Below, piece after piece: positions 15,229-22,870 of a stretch of 30,457 bases of DNA. The stretch is taken from the NCBI GenBank assembly GCA_035293045.1, contig DATDOY010000157.1:1-30457 (forward strand), given 5' to 3'. The stretch is from DATDOY01 sp035293045 (lineage in GTDB: Bacteria; Actinomycetota; Acidimicrobiia; IMCC26256; JACPCJ01). Under the pieces are notes generated by a model that made no database searches, was not told the DNA's origin, and was given only the letters and a program-made list of their open reading frames with translations. A program made the position numbers and the translations under genes. Each line of letters begins with the position of its first letter. Positions within the stretch are counted from its first letter, which is position 1.

Positions 15229-15234
15229 CCGGGC

Positions 15235-16404
15235 GTGCGCGTCGTTCAGCTCGACTTCGAAGATCCTGCCTTCCCGGCCCGGCTCGTCGAGCTCCCCGAC
15301 CCCGCGCTCCCCGCCGCCGACTGGGCACGGATCGCCGTCTCCGGAGGCGGAATCTGTGGCAGCGACCTGCACATTTTCTCCTCCACCGTCGGTCCCCCGA
15401 CGGCGCTGTACTCGTACGGCACCCTCCCGATGGAACTGGGCCACGAGATCGCGGGAACGATCGTCGAGGCCGGGCCGGACTGCACCCTCGCCGAGGGGAC
15501 CCGCGTCACCGTCAACCCGATTCTCGGGTGCGCGGCACGTGGAATCGATCCGCCCTGTGAGCGCTGCGCCGACGGGGCGGCGTCGACCTGTCGCAACCTT
15601 GGGTCCCGACGGGTCACCGAGGGGATGGGCCTCGGATTCACCCATGGGCTGGGCGGGGGCTGGGGTGACCTCCTCGTGGCCCACGAGAGCCAACTCCACG
15701 AGTTACCCCACACGGTTGGGCCCGAGGCCGAGACGCTCCCCGAGCCGCTCTCCATCGTGATTCACGGCCTGCTGCGCGTGCCTCCGCGCGACGGACCGGT
15801 TCTCGTCATCGGCGCCGGCGTCATCGGCCTGCTCGCGGTCTCCGCCCTTCGCAATCTCTATCCCGACGTCGACGTGGTCGTCGTGGCCAAACACCCGCAT
15901 CAGGTCGAGGTAGCGCGGGCCTGCGGCGCCCACACGGTGGTCGTCCTGTCCGACGATGTCTACGGACCCCTCGCCGAGGCATCCGGAACCGACGTCAGGG
16001 GAGCCGGGCCCGATGCCATGCTCGCCGCCGGATTCCCGTACGTCGTCGAAGCGGTGGGCACCGAGACTGCTCTCGGCCAGGCCTTCCGCTGCGTCGATTC
16101 CCGCGGCACCGTGCTCCTGCTCGGGGCGTCGGGCGTATCGAGCGTCGACATGTCGCCGGTCTGGTTCAAGGAGTCCACCGTGACGGGGTCCTTCTGCCAC
16201 GCCCACGACCCCCGCCCGGCAGACAACCGAGCCGTCCACTCCTTCGATCAGGCCGTCGAACTCCTCGCGGCCGGACTCGTTCCCGCCGCGGAGCTGGTCA
16301 CGCATGAGTTCGGCCTCGACGACTGGCGAGAGGCGGTCGACACCGCGTTGGCCCGCGAGGCGGGTGCGATCAAGGTGGTGCTGCGTCCTGAGCCGCCCGG
16401 CTAG
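15235..16404 (+). CDS. Zinc-dependent alcohol dehydrogenase family protein (MDR)
   Basis: A 389-residue medium-chain dehydrogenase/reductase, expected to oxidise an alcohol with NAD(P). Catalytic zinc ligands are Cys41 (GICGSDLH), His70/Glu71 (LGHEIAG) and probably Glu170 (PEPLSIVIHG). Structural-zinc Cys are 99, 108, 111 and 119 (CAARGIDPPCERCADGAA followed by CRN), spaced a little wider than usual. The Rossmann nucleotide fold is VLVIGAGVIGLLAV near residues 189-202, and GTVLLLGASG follows. Substrate unknown. GTG 15235 begins at the first beta strand; no upstream start in frame is better. A convergent small acidic gene ends 22 nt away. Confidence 0.87.
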   Translation: MRVVQLDFEDPAFPARLVELPDPALPAADWARIAVSGGGICGSDLHIFSSTVGPPTALYSYGTLPMELGHEIAGTIVEAGPDCTLAEGTRVTVNPILGCAARGIDPPCERCADGAASTCRNLGSRRVTEGMGLGFTHGLGGGWGDLLVAHESQLHELPHTVGPEAETLPEPLSIVIHGLLRVPPRDGPVLVIGAGVIGLLAVSALRNLYPDVDVVVVAKHPHQVEVARACGAHTVVVLSDDVYGPLAEASGTDVRGAGPDAMLAAGFPYVVEAVGTETALGQAFRCVDSRGTVLLLGASGVSSVDMSPVWFKESTVTGSFCHAHDPRPADNRAVHSFDQAVELLAAGLVPAAELVTHEFGLDDWREAVDTALAREAGAIKVVLRPEPPG

Positions 16405-16426
16405 GCCGGCGGGAAGACACGAGGGG

Positions 16427-16606
16427 CTACGCCGTGGGGCGGAGGTAGTACACGCCCCAGTGACCGGGGATCTCCTCGACGTCGGGAGCCTCGTCATCGG
16501 TGGGGTCGGGCGCCTCGGCTGCGGTCGGTGCAGCGTCGGGGGCGGGGTCGCCGAGGGCCTCGTCGATGAGACGAATCACGTCATCGCAACGGCTGCCTGG
16601 TGACAT
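16427..16606 (-). CDS. Small acidic protein of unknown function
   Basis: A 59-residue protein starting MSPGSRCDDVIRLIDEALGD, with an acidic Pro/Ala/Asp-rich middle and a hydrophobic end (HWGVYYLRPTA). I do not recognise a family. Support for it being real: the ATG at 16606 is preceded by GGAGGGGAGGCTTCG, a strong ribosome-binding site, and the N-terminal helix looks amphipathic. Alternative upstream starts (to 16714) lack such a site. It is convergent with the alcohol dehydrogenase and divergent from the TetR gene. Confidence 0.6.
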   Translation of the reverse strand: MSPGSRCDDVIRLIDEALGDPAPDAAPTAAEAPDPTDDEAPDVEEIPGHWGVYYLRPTA

Positions 16607-16762
16607 CGAAGCCTCCCCTCCGGTCGCTCTCTCCGCCCGGATCTGACACACCGGATATCGGCATCCGAGACCGCCCTCCTGAACAGGCCGTTGGTCCCAA
16701 CTACCACAACCCATTCAGCGCCCGGTCGCGTTCGTGCCTGGCCCAGCCCCCTCTGCCGCCGA

Positions 16763-16789
16763 AACGCTACGCTACGGTAGCGTAGCGTT
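16763..16789. promoter_or_regulatory. 27-bp palindromic TetR operator
   Basis: 13-nt arms (16763-16775 and 16777-16789) are perfectly complementary around a single central G. Each arm contains two tandem GCTAC/GTAGC units. The site lies 21 bp before the TetR start at 16811 and covers the place where its promoter should be. This is the classic layout for an autoregulated TetR repressor, and the divergent small gene could also be controlled from it. Confidence 0.85.
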
Positions 16790-16810
16790 AGTTGATCCAA
16801 GGGGGTTCCG

Positions 16811-17410
16811 ATGGCGACGAACGGGCGAAGGCAGGGCACGGACGACACGAGCGTCGACCCGCGAATCCAGCGCTCGCGTGCCGCCGTCCTCGAGGCGACG
16901 GTCGCACTGCTCGCGGAGCTGGGGTGGGCCGGCACCACGGTCGAGGCGGTGGCCGAGCGCTCCGGCGTGGCCAAGACGACGATCTATCGGCACTGGCGGA
17001 GCCGTGACCAACTCGTCCTCGACGCCCTCGATGGACTGCTCACTCCCCCGGCGATCGAGGCGACCGGCGACCTCTACGCCGACCTCGTCACGATGGCGTG
17101 CGCCCTCGCCGACGCGCTCGAGCAGTCGGCGTGGTCGCGGGTCCTTCCGGCCGTCACCGAGGGCGCCGAACGCAATCAGCAGTTGGCAACACGGATCGCA
17201 GAGCTCACCGGCGTCGTGCGGGTGAGCTTCACGAGACGGCTCGGCGCCGCACGCGACGCCGGAACCCTCCCAGCCGGGGCCGACCTCGGCCTCATGACGC
17301 ACCTGCTGATCGATCCGCTCTTCGTGCGTCGGCTCCTCACGCGTGAGCGCTCGACGACGCGCTTCATCGAAGCGCTCGTCGATGGCGTCCTCCGCTCGTT
17401 TTCCTCGTAG
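16811..17410 (+). CDS. TetR/AcrR family transcriptional regulator
   Basis: A 199-residue DNA-binding repressor. The N-terminal helix-turn-helix is textbook: RAAVLEATVALLAELGWAGT, then TVEAVAERSGVAKTTIYRHW and SRDQLVLDAL at residues about 23-75. The C-terminal domain is helical and variable, so the ligand cannot be predicted; its RVSFTRRLGAARDAGTLPAGAD segment is typical of the TetR_C_11-like group. ATG 16811 has AAGGGGG upstream. A 27-bp palindrome just upstream is its probable operator. Possible targets nearby are its own gene, the small protein at 16427-16606 and perhaps the dehydrogenase. Whether it controls the next minus-strand gene is not known. Confidence 0.9.
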   Translation: MATNGRRQGTDDTSVDPRIQRSRAAVLEATVALLAELGWAGTTVEAVAERSGVAKTTIYRHWRSRDQLVLDALDGLLTPPAIEATGDLYADLVTMACALADALEQSAWSRVLPAVTEGAERNQQLATRIAELTGVVRVSFTRRLGAARDAGTLPAGADLGLMTHLLIDPLFVRRLLTRERSTTRFIEALVDGVLRSFSS

Positions 17411-17433
17411 ATCGGCTCCTCGTACGTCGGCGT

Positions 17434-17457
17434 CGTCGGTCTACCGCAACACCGACG
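17434..17457. terminator. Weak stem-loop between convergent genes
   Basis: CGTCGGT (17434-17440) and ACCGACG (17451-17457) form a 7-bp stem with a 10-nt loop between the TetR stop and the stop of the minus-strand gene at 17464. There is no T-tract, so terminator function is a guess from position. Confidence 0.25.
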
Positions 17458-17463
17458 GCGTCC

Positions 17464-18063
17464 TCACGCCGAGTCGAGCTCGGGATTCACGAGGTCGTAG
17501 AAGCGCAGGTCGCTCAGGAGCGAGCGCCATTCATCGTCGAGCGCCTTCATGTCGTCGGGCATCTCGCGGGCCTCGCCCGCCCGTGCCTCGGCCTCCGAGG
17601 CGAAGTACGCCGCCATCGTCATGCGACCGTCGTCGTGCCAGATGACAAGTCCCCCGAAGAGTTCCGGTCGGTGCGCCGGGATCTTGGTCTCGAACTCGGT
17701 GAGCAACTCATCGAAACGAGCGCGGTCCGACACCGCTGCCTCCATCACCTGCACGAAGCCCGCGGCGTCCGATCCCCCGCCGACGAACGAACGCACGTCG
17801 CTGCTGTTGACGAAGGCGACGTTGTCGAGCGCCGTTTCCGTCGCCGACCACCACAGGCCCTGCTCCGCCCGCGTCGAGTTCTCCTCCGCCGCTGCCTCCG
17901 ACGCGAAACGCACGATCTGAAAGAGCTCGCCGTCAGCGGTGACGCCGCCCGTCGAACCGAGGTAGCCCTTAGCGCCGGGCTTGAGGTCGCGACGCCATGT
18001 GTCCAACTGTCGACGGTGGAGGTCGGGGTCGGTCACCTTGGCGGTGATGATCTGGACGAACAT
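17464..18063 (-). CDS. Conserved protein with two dimeric alpha/beta-barrel-like halves, unknown function
   Basis: A 199-residue soluble protein starting MFVQIITAKVTDPDLHRRQL. Each half resembles a small ferredoxin-like or ABM/EthD-type fold: strand-helix-strand with FQIVRFASEAAAEENSTRAEQ in the first and MTMAAYFASEAEARAGEAREMP in the second. The parallel FASEA(A)A segments suggest an internal duplication. Such proteins bind small hydrophobic compounds or act as monooxygenase-like factors, but no function is assigned. ATG 18063 has GGAGG 7 nt upstream. The frame continues to 18876, but that part is the antisense of the phosphatase gene and is excluded. Confidence 0.7.
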   Translation of the reverse strand: MFVQIITAKVTDPDLHRRQLDTWRRDLKPGAKGYLGSTGGVTADGELFQIVRFASEAAAEENSTRAEQGLWWSATETALDNVAFVNSSDVRSFVGGGSDAAGFVQVMEAAVSDRARFDELLTEFETKIPAHRPELFGGLVIWHDDGRMTMAAYFASEAEARAGEAREMPDDMKALDDEWRSLLSDLRFYDLVNPELDSA

Positions 18064-18197
18064 TGCGTACCTCCTGGTTGGGGAATCTTCGGGCGTCCGG
18101 GCGTCTCTGGGATTTGTCGGCCCAGTGGGCCGCGGCCGTCTCCCGCGATGCCACCCTACGCCCCGGTTCGGGTCGGTGCCCACGGACCATGCCTCGG

Positions 18198-18203
18198 TAC
18201 GCT
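18198..18203 (+). promoter_or_regulatory. Candidate -10 box (leaderless) for the phosphatase
   Basis: TACGCT (TANNNT) ends 7 nt before the ATG at 18211 with no Shine-Dalgarno sequence between, matching the pattern at three other genes in the window. Confidence 0.5.
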
Positions 18204-18210
18204 CGGTTCG

Positions 18211-18975
18211 ATGGAGTCGACGTCCCGCGTGCACCTGCGCCCCGAACACAACTTCCGCGACCTCGGCGGCCTCGACGCCGCCGGCGGCCCGGTCCGGCGG
18301 GGGGTGGTCTTTCGGTCCGCGCATCTTCACGACGCCGACGCCGAGGATCGCGAAGCACTCGCCGCGCTCGGAATCCGCACTGTGTGTGACCTGCGCGCCC
18401 ACGAGGAGGCCGCGGCCCGACCGAGCGCCCTCGGATCGATCGAGGGAGTCGAACTCCTCCGCTTCGGCACGGTCGGCGCGCGGGTCATCGGCGATCCCGC
18501 CCAGTCGATCCTCGAATACGGGTTCACCGAGGTGAGCGACGTCGACCTCGCCAACTTCTACGAGTACATCCTCACCGCGCAGCCACGCGCGTTCGGCCAG
18601 ATCGCCGAAGTGTGCGCCGACGCCAGCCGCCACGCGGTCGTGATTCACTGCTCCGCCGGGAAGGACCGCACTGGCATCGCCTGCGCGCTGATCCTCAGTG
18701 CTCTCGGCGTGTCCGATGACGCCGTGATCGCCGACTACGAGATGACCAACGAGCTGTGGTCGCCGACCCAGATGGCTCGCGCTCAGCCCGTCCTCGAGGA
18801 GGCCGGTCTCGTCTTCGACGCGGTTCGCACGTATTTCTTGGCGCCGGCGCGCGCCATGGCCCGGACGCTCGAGCACCTGCGTGAGCAGTACGGATCCGTC
18901 GAGGGATTCCTCACCGGGCCGGCGGGGGTTGCTCCCGCCACGCTCGACGCGCTCCGCGCTGCCCTTCTCGGCTGA
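18211..18975 (+). CDS. Tyrosine-protein phosphatase (DSP-like, PF13350 type)
   Basis: A 254-residue phosphatase of the bacterial PtpB/lipid-tyrosine phosphatase type. NFRDLGG at 14-20 is the characteristic N-terminal motif, followed by FRSAHLHDA and GIRTVCDLRAHEE. The P-loop HCSAGKDRTG has catalytic Cys147 and Arg153 (CX5R; the KDR residues are typical of the family that also acts on phosphoinositides). A helical lid-like stretch follows (VIADYEMTNELW). It may act on phosphotyrosine proteins or on lipids. The ATG at 18211 is chosen by its TACGCT box; the preceding sequence in frame belongs to the antisense of the upstream gene. Confidence 0.88.
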   Translation: MESTSRVHLRPEHNFRDLGGLDAAGGPVRRGVVFRSAHLHDADAEDREALAALGIRTVCDLRAHEEAAARPSALGSIEGVELLRFGTVGARVIGDPAQSILEYGFTEVSDVDLANFYEYILTAQPRAFGQIAEVCADASRHAVVIHCSAGKDRTGIACALILSALGVSDDAVIADYEMTNELWSPTQMARAQPVLEEAGLVFDAVRTYFLAPARAMARTLEHLREQYGSVEGFLTGPAGVAPATLDALRAALLG

Positions 18976-19020
18976 CCGGCATGGGACGGCGCCGCTCGCA
19001 CGAAGCGCTCACGTCAGCCG
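18969..19020. terminator. Inverted repeat spanning two convergent stop codons
   Basis: CGGCTGAC (18969-18976) and GTCAGCCG (19013-19020) are exact 8-bp complements and contain the TGA stops of both convergent genes. The 36-nt loop is GC-rich. It may work as a bidirectional terminator, though coincidence is possible. Confidence 0.3.
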
Positions 19021-19382
19021 ATGACGACGTTTTCCTCGGTGTAGAAGATCGGCGAGCGCGAGTGGTCGATGAACTTGCGCTCATCCTCGGTCAGGGCCTC
19101 CGCGGCCGCCATGCCGGCCTCGGTCATGCCCGCTTGCGCGAGGGCGTCGAAGGAGTCCCACCACAGCTCGGCGACGCCGTCGAACTCGGCCGGAGCGCCT
19201 CGCATCTCGATGATGATCTGGTTGAACGGCGTGTCCATGGTGTGCGCCTGCACATAGCGGCGGAGGCCGAGCGTTTCGGCGTGGCGCTTCACAAGCGCCG
19301 CATGGTCCTCCCGCCAGTATCGCTGGAACTCTTCGCGCGACAGCCCTTCCTTGCGCACCAGACAAAAGGCCAACTTGATCAC
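19014..19382 (-). CDS. EthD-like dimeric alpha/beta-barrel protein
   Basis: A 122-residue protein starting VIKLAFCLVRKEGLSREEFQ, then RYWREDHAALVKRHAETLG. This is the EthD-type pattern: strand, then SREEFQRYWREDHA helix with the conserved His, then RYVQAHTMD and a later FDGVAELWWDSFDAL. EthD proteins are needed with cytochrome P450 systems for ether breakdown, but most family members have no known function, and no P450 is present here. GTG 19382 is chosen because GGAGG lies 7 nt upstream. That site is inside a strong hairpin (19383-19417). Sequence up to 19520 in frame is low-complexity. Confidence 0.75.
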   Translation of the reverse strand: MIKLAFCLVRKEGLSREEFQRYWREDHAALVKRHAETLGLRRYVQAHTMDTPFNQIIIEMRGAPAEFDGVAELWWDSFDALAQAGMTEAGMAAAEALTEDERKFIDHSRSPIFYTEENVVIG

Positions 19383-19417
19383 GGCTCTCTCCTCCCTCGA
19401 CCTGGGAGGCGAGAGCC
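19383..19417 (-). promoter_or_regulatory. Stem-loop hiding the ribosome-binding site of the EthD-like gene
   Basis: The 14-nt arms 19383-19396 and 19404-19417 pair at 13 of 14 positions around a 7-nt loop. On the transcript the 3' arm contains GGGAGGAG, the Shine-Dalgarno, and the arm ends directly against the GTG start. Unless it is opened, this structure should block translation. Confidence 0.6.
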
Positions 19418-19877
19418 TTTCAGATCGACCGGGCCCGCCCAGGCTCGTGGCTGCGTCCGGGGGTCGTGGTCCGGTCTTCGCCGGCCCCGCGCAGGCGCCG
19501 TGAGCGAACCGATCAACCACGCCCGATCCGCCACGCAGAGGAGAGATTCGGACCCATGGATGAGGCGGTCACAATGCGAATATGAGGCATCCGTGATCGG
19601 GACTTCTGGCCCTCCCCTCCCCTCTCAGGCCGGGATTCCATCAAGCATGAGCGCGCGCCTCGAAGGGCACGGCGCTAGGCCTCGACCCCCTCGCGCCGTG
19701 ACGGTTGCCCCTTCTGAGGGCGGCCTCCCGTCCGCATCTCGGGGCGCGCGCTCCTTCATGTGAGCCCGGCTGGGGCCCGCGTCACGCTTCCTTTCCGCCC
19801 AGGCCGGCTCGGCCGCGATCCCCGCGATCGGCGCCCGACGCCCAGGCCTGGGGCCGGCGTGTGCGATATTTCCCGAC
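19418..19877. other. Intergenic region of about 460 bp, no gene recognised
   Basis: Open frames here are GC-rich shadows without ribosome-binding sites. GC-rich partial repeats occur at 19798-19852 (CCCAGGCC twice, the second inside the palindrome CCCAGGCCTGGG). A TATTTC element (19867-19872) 5 nt before the next start may be a -10 box. No tRNA or other RNA gene is recognised. Confidence 0.45.
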
Positions 19878-20447
19878 GTGACACGACCCCGGGTCCCGAT
19901 GCTGTCCGCCGAGGAGGCCACGGCCGCCGCCCGGGCGGGGGGCGCGCCGGAGTACGTCACGGTCCTCAACCTCAACCGCGTGCTCCTCCACCAGCCGACC
20001 CAAGCGCGCGACTTCGTGCAGTACTTCTGGGACCTCATGTACGAGGGCGTCCTTCCGCCCCGGCTCCGCGAACTCGCCATCCTGCGCATCGCGTGGCTCA
20101 CCGGCTCCGAGTACGAGTGGACCCAGCACTGGCACCTCGCCACGGGCCTCGGGATCCCCGCCGACGACGCAGTCGCCGTCCGCGATTGGCCTCAGGCCGA
20201 CGTGTTCGACGACGCCGACCGAGCGATGCTCGCTGCCGCCGATGACGTCTGCGCGCACGGGGCCATCCAGGCGGCAACGTGGACCGCGCTCGCCGCCGCG
20301 CTCCCCACCCCTGCACAGCAAGTCGAGGCGCTGCTCGCCATCACCGGATGGAGGATGGTGGCGTCGATCCTGCGATCCCTCGACGTTCCCCTCGAGGACG
20401 GCGTCAACCCCTGGCCACCCGACGGCGTCCGTCCGACCACGACATGA
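19878..20447 (+). CDS. Carboxymuconolactone decarboxylase family (AhpD-like) protein
   Basis: A 189-residue helical protein. LPPRLRELAILRIAWLTGSEYEWTQHWHLATGLGI at about residues 55-90 is the CMD/AhpD motif: Glu, then a helix, then the conserved His where AhpD has Cys-X-X-Cys. Here the Cys pair is replaced (SEYEWTQH), so the redox-active disulfide is missing and a decarboxylase- or lactone-type role, or no redox role, is more likely. No second enzyme domain is present. GTG 19878 is the only start near the conserved part. Its TGA overlaps the ATG of the thioesterase-like gene (ATGA), so the two proteins are probably made together and act in one acyl-CoA or aromatic pathway. Confidence 0.82.
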   Translation: MTRPRVPMLSAEEATAAARAGGAPEYVTVLNLNRVLLHQPTQARDFVQYFWDLMYEGVLPPRLRELAILRIAWLTGSEYEWTQHWHLATGLGIPADDAVAVRDWPQADVFDDADRAMLAAADDVCAHGAIQAATWTALAAALPTPAQQVEALLAITGWRMVASILRSLDVPLEDGVNPWPPDGVRPTTT

Positions 20448-21256
20448 GCGCCTCCGCGTTCCTCGGGGCGCAGCGCGACGGGACGGCCACGACGTTCCAC
20501 CTCGGCGACACCCACCGGGGGGCCTTCGGCGGAGTGTTCGGTGGCGGGATCGCGGCCGCCACCTTGTTCGCCGCGCGCGCGGTCGCGCCCGATCGCCGCC
20601 CGGTGTCGCTGCATTGCACGTTTCTCAGGACGCTTGCTCCCGGCACGCAGACCGCGGAAGTCGAAGTGGTTGCCGACGGCCGCACCGTCACCACTGCCCT
20701 CGTCCGGCTCACCGACGGCGAGGGAGATCTCGCCGCGGTAGCGACCGCGATCTTCGCCGCCGACGACGCTCTGTACGACTTCGATGCTGCGCCGCTCAAA
20801 CCACCGGAGCTCGACGCATTCGACGCCGGGTGGGAGCTGCCCCTCCCGAAGGACGTCGAAGCCCCCATCATGTCGACGTTGCCCATGCGCATCACCGGCA
20901 TGCCGCGCGGTGGATTCGCCCACGCCATTCGCGCTCCCTGGCCCGACGCCGTCGACGTGGCCGAGGCGGCGGCGATGATGGGCGACTACTGCGCAGGGCT
21001 ATCGGTCGGAGCCGCGCTCGGGAAGGAAGGCACGAGGATCCCGGTCCCCAACCCGGACCTCTCTCTCCGGTTCACCGGCGAGGCGTGGGGCGACCTCGTG
21101 GTCGGCGTCGGCCGCTTGGCCCGCATCGATCGCGGGGCAGCCGCCATCCACGTCGAGGTGTGGACGGGCCCCGACGACCGGTGGGCAGCCGCCGACGAGC
21201 GGGTCAGCCTGCTCGCGGTCGGCGTGTCCTCGGCGGTCCTGCTCGACCGCTCCTAG
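20444..21256 (+). CDS. Acyl-CoA thioesterase-like double-hotdog protein
   Basis: A 270-residue protein of TesB/4HBT-like build. The first hotdog shows HRGAFGGVFGGGIAAATLFAARAV, then PVSLHCTFLRTLAPGTQTAEVEVV, the arrangement of TesB-type thioesterases and their actinobacterial relatives. The second half (AHAIRAPWPDAVDVAEAAAMMGDYCAG, then PNPDLSLRFTG) forms the second hotdog, and the Asp in MGDYC lies where TesB-like enzymes hold a catalytic Asp. It would release free acids from acyl-CoA. It overlaps the upstream gene by 4 nt. The stop is followed by a stem-loop shared with the convergent gene. Confidence 0.75.
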   Translation: MSASAFLGAQRDGTATTFHLGDTHRGAFGGVFGGGIAAATLFAARAVAPDRRPVSLHCTFLRTLAPGTQTAEVEVVADGRTVTTALVRLTDGEGDLAAVATAIFAADDALYDFDAAPLKPPELDAFDAGWELPLPKDVEAPIMSTLPMRITGMPRGGFAHAIRAPWPDAVDVAEAAAMMGDYCAGLSVGAALGKEGTRIPVPNPDLSLRFTGEAWGDLVVGVGRLARIDRGAAAIHVEVWTGPDDRWAAADERVSLLAVGVSSAVLLDRS

Positions 21257-21281
21257 CGCCTCCGGGCGCGGGTCTGGAGCG
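21248..21281. terminator. Stem-loop between convergent genes
   Basis: An outer stem CGCTCC/GGAGCG (21248-21253 with 21276-21281) encloses an inner GCGCC/GGCGC stem (21256-21260 with 21265-21269). It covers the thioesterase stop and ends just before the stop of the hydrolase at 21285. No T-tract is present. Confidence 0.35.
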
Positions 21282-21284
21282 AAA

Positions 21285-22757
21285 TCACGGTGCCCAAAGC
21301 CCGAAGGGGATCGCCGAGGCTTCGGCCATCCCCATCAGCTCCTCGCCGTCTTCGGCGAGCATGAACCCAGCGCCGACGGCGGCGTCGGTGGCGGCCTGCA
21401 TCGCGCTCACATAATCGGCGTGCGTGGGGTAAAGCTCGAGCAGCGTCGCCGGGTCCAGGGCAACGGTGTGGCCGAACAGGGCGCAGGTGGTGGCGAAGTA
21501 ACGGGCCACCGGCACGTCGATGGGTGGGAGACGGACGCCGCCGAGCGGGTGCCCGAAATCGTCGCGCGCGATGGTGCTGCCGGTGAATTGGACGCGCGGT
21601 GGTTGCGGCGCGGCGACCCCGTCGGTCACCCACCGGTTCATGTGGTCGAGCGCCGCCTGGACCGCGTACCGGCGCGGATACTCGTTGCCACCCTCGCCGA
21701 GCACCTGGCAGCCCGCGTAGGTCGACGGCCCCTCTTCGCCGTAGTGCAGCCCCTCCGCATGGAGGCGCTCATCCTCCGAGTACGGGAACTGCGGCCACCC
21801 GGGTATCGCGTTGCGCTGGGCCTGGCCTCCGTCGATGTGCCGCGCCGTGTCGGCGTCGTTGTGCGAAGCGGCGGGCGCCTCCCACAGGCGGTAGTTCGGA
21901 TGACCCATCCGGTCGGGGGCGGCCGCGGTGATGCCGTCCTCACTGAGGAAGTGGATGACCGGATCAGACGGCGGCGTGGGGAAGTTCTTGCTCCCACCGG
22001 CGTCGATGATGAAGCCGTCGATGAGGTCCACCGCGTTGTGGACCTCGTTGACGTAAGTGTGGAGTCGGTTCGCAGACTGCGACTGGCCCACGGCGATGAC
22101 CTTGTTGACCACGAGCCCGCCGAGGGGATCCTCGGGCGGTGGGGACGGATGCACCAACGATTCGATGGCCTGCGAGTAGATATCGAATGAGTAGACGTCT
22201 TCCGGATGGATGAGCGATCCGTAACGGAGCGGATCCCACACAAAATGCGAGAGAGGCGAGCAGCACACACCAGCTGCTTGGGCCGACACCGACACGAAGG
22301 CGTAGCCATCGCGCAACAGCAGCGGGTGCGCCCACGCGAACATCGGGGAAAACGCCGCCTGCGCGGTCACGTTGTCCCACTCGACGACGACGGTCCCATT
22401 GAACCGGAGCGGCGACGCCGGCCTGATCACGAGGATCCGCGTCTTGTAGGCCGCGCTCGTTCCCGCCGGGTGCGATCTCGCGACGCCGGAGAGGAAGTAC
22501 TCCTCTTCCACGTACCCCTGCGACCCGACCTCGAACGCCGGGTCGTACCACGGGTGTCCGTGGATCCCGCCGGTGATCGGACCCTCGACGGTCGGATTGG
22601 CGACGTCGGCGCTGGTGCCCGGGTCCCCGAGCCCGGGAGCCGGGCCACCCGCCCGGCCTGGGTCCACGTCCACCACACCCATGCTGAGCGCCGCCGTGAG
22701 CGCGGCGGCCCAGAGGGGCACCCGTCGAGTCCGTCGTCCCAGGCTCGTTCTACGCAC
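21285..22757 (-). CDS. Secreted alpha/beta-hydrolase domain protein (PF20091 type)
   Basis: A 490-residue exported protein. The basic start plus VPLWAAALTAALSMGVV is a Sec signal peptide. The catalytic elbow is KVIAVGQSQSANRL with Ser226. Upstream is a conserved block with FNGTVVVEWDNV and FVSVSAQAAGVCCSPLSHFVWDPLRYGSLIHP, which I recognise from the alpha/beta-hydrolase domain of secreted actinobacterial proteins of unknown substrate. His and Asp candidates lie in YRLWEAPAASHNDAD. The protein is likely periplasmic or secreted. GTG 22757 is the likely start; the ribosome-binding site is weak. Divergent from the desaturase gene across a 120-bp promoter region. Confidence 0.75.
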   Translation of the reverse strand: MRRTSLGRRTRRVPLWAAALTAALSMGVVDVDPGRAGGPAPGLGDPGTSADVANPTVEGPITGGIHGHPWYDPAFEVGSQGYVEEEYFLSGVARSHPAGTSAAYKTRILVIRPASPLRFNGTVVVEWDNVTAQAAFSPMFAWAHPLLLRDGYAFVSVSAQAAGVCCSPLSHFVWDPLRYGSLIHPEDVYSFDIYSQAIESLVHPSPPPEDPLGGLVVNKVIAVGQSQSANRLHTYVNEVHNAVDLIDGFIIDAGGSKNFPTPPSDPVIHFLSEDGITAAAPDRMGHPNYRLWEAPAASHNDADTARHIDGGQAQRNAIPGWPQFPYSEDERLHAEGLHYGEEGPSTYAGCQVLGEGGNEYPRRYAVQAALDHMNRWVTDGVAAPQPPRVQFTGSTIARDDFGHPLGGVRLPPIDVPVARYFATTCALFGHTVALDPATLLELYPTHADYVSAMQAATDAAVGAGFMLAEDGEELMGMAEASAIPFGLWAP

Positions 22758-22786
22758 GGCGGATCACAAGGGCGCGATCATCCGTC

Positions 22787-22870
22787 GCGATTACCGCGAA
22801 TTACCGCAAACACCGCACGCCGCCGCACGGCGGGGAGGCTTGAAGCTCCCTACCGACAAGTAGGTAGACT
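22787..22870. promoter_or_regulatory. Desaturase promoter with candidate operators
   Basis: For the desaturase, TTGAAG (22840-22845) and TAGACT (22865-22870) form a -35/-10 pair with a 19-nt spacer, and the -10 ends 7 nt before the ATG at 22878 (leaderless). Between them lies the inverted repeat CCTAC/GTAGG (22849-22853 with 22860-22864), a possible operator. Further upstream ATTACCGC occurs twice in tandem (about 22790-22808). Confidence 0.5.

Larger units (their letters stand above)
14725..15234. other. 510-bp non-coding region between divergent sigma-factor and dehydrogenase genes
   Basis: No convincing protein gene is seen: open frames here are short, with arginine-rich composition and no good ribosome-binding site. 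The region holds a SigB/SigF-like promoter candidate on the minus strand (14930-14955) and two large stem-loops (15054-15103 and 15131-15183). GGGTACCC occurs twice (14928-14935 and 15067-15074 approximately). I found no tRNA, 6S, SRP or tmRNA signature. A small RNA is possible but unproven. Confidence 0.6.

Noticed and set aside
19798..19852. GC-rich repeats CCCAGGCC as a terminator or regulatory hairpin
   Set aside because: Short, GC-biased and not placed at a gene end; kept only as a remark in the intergenic entry.
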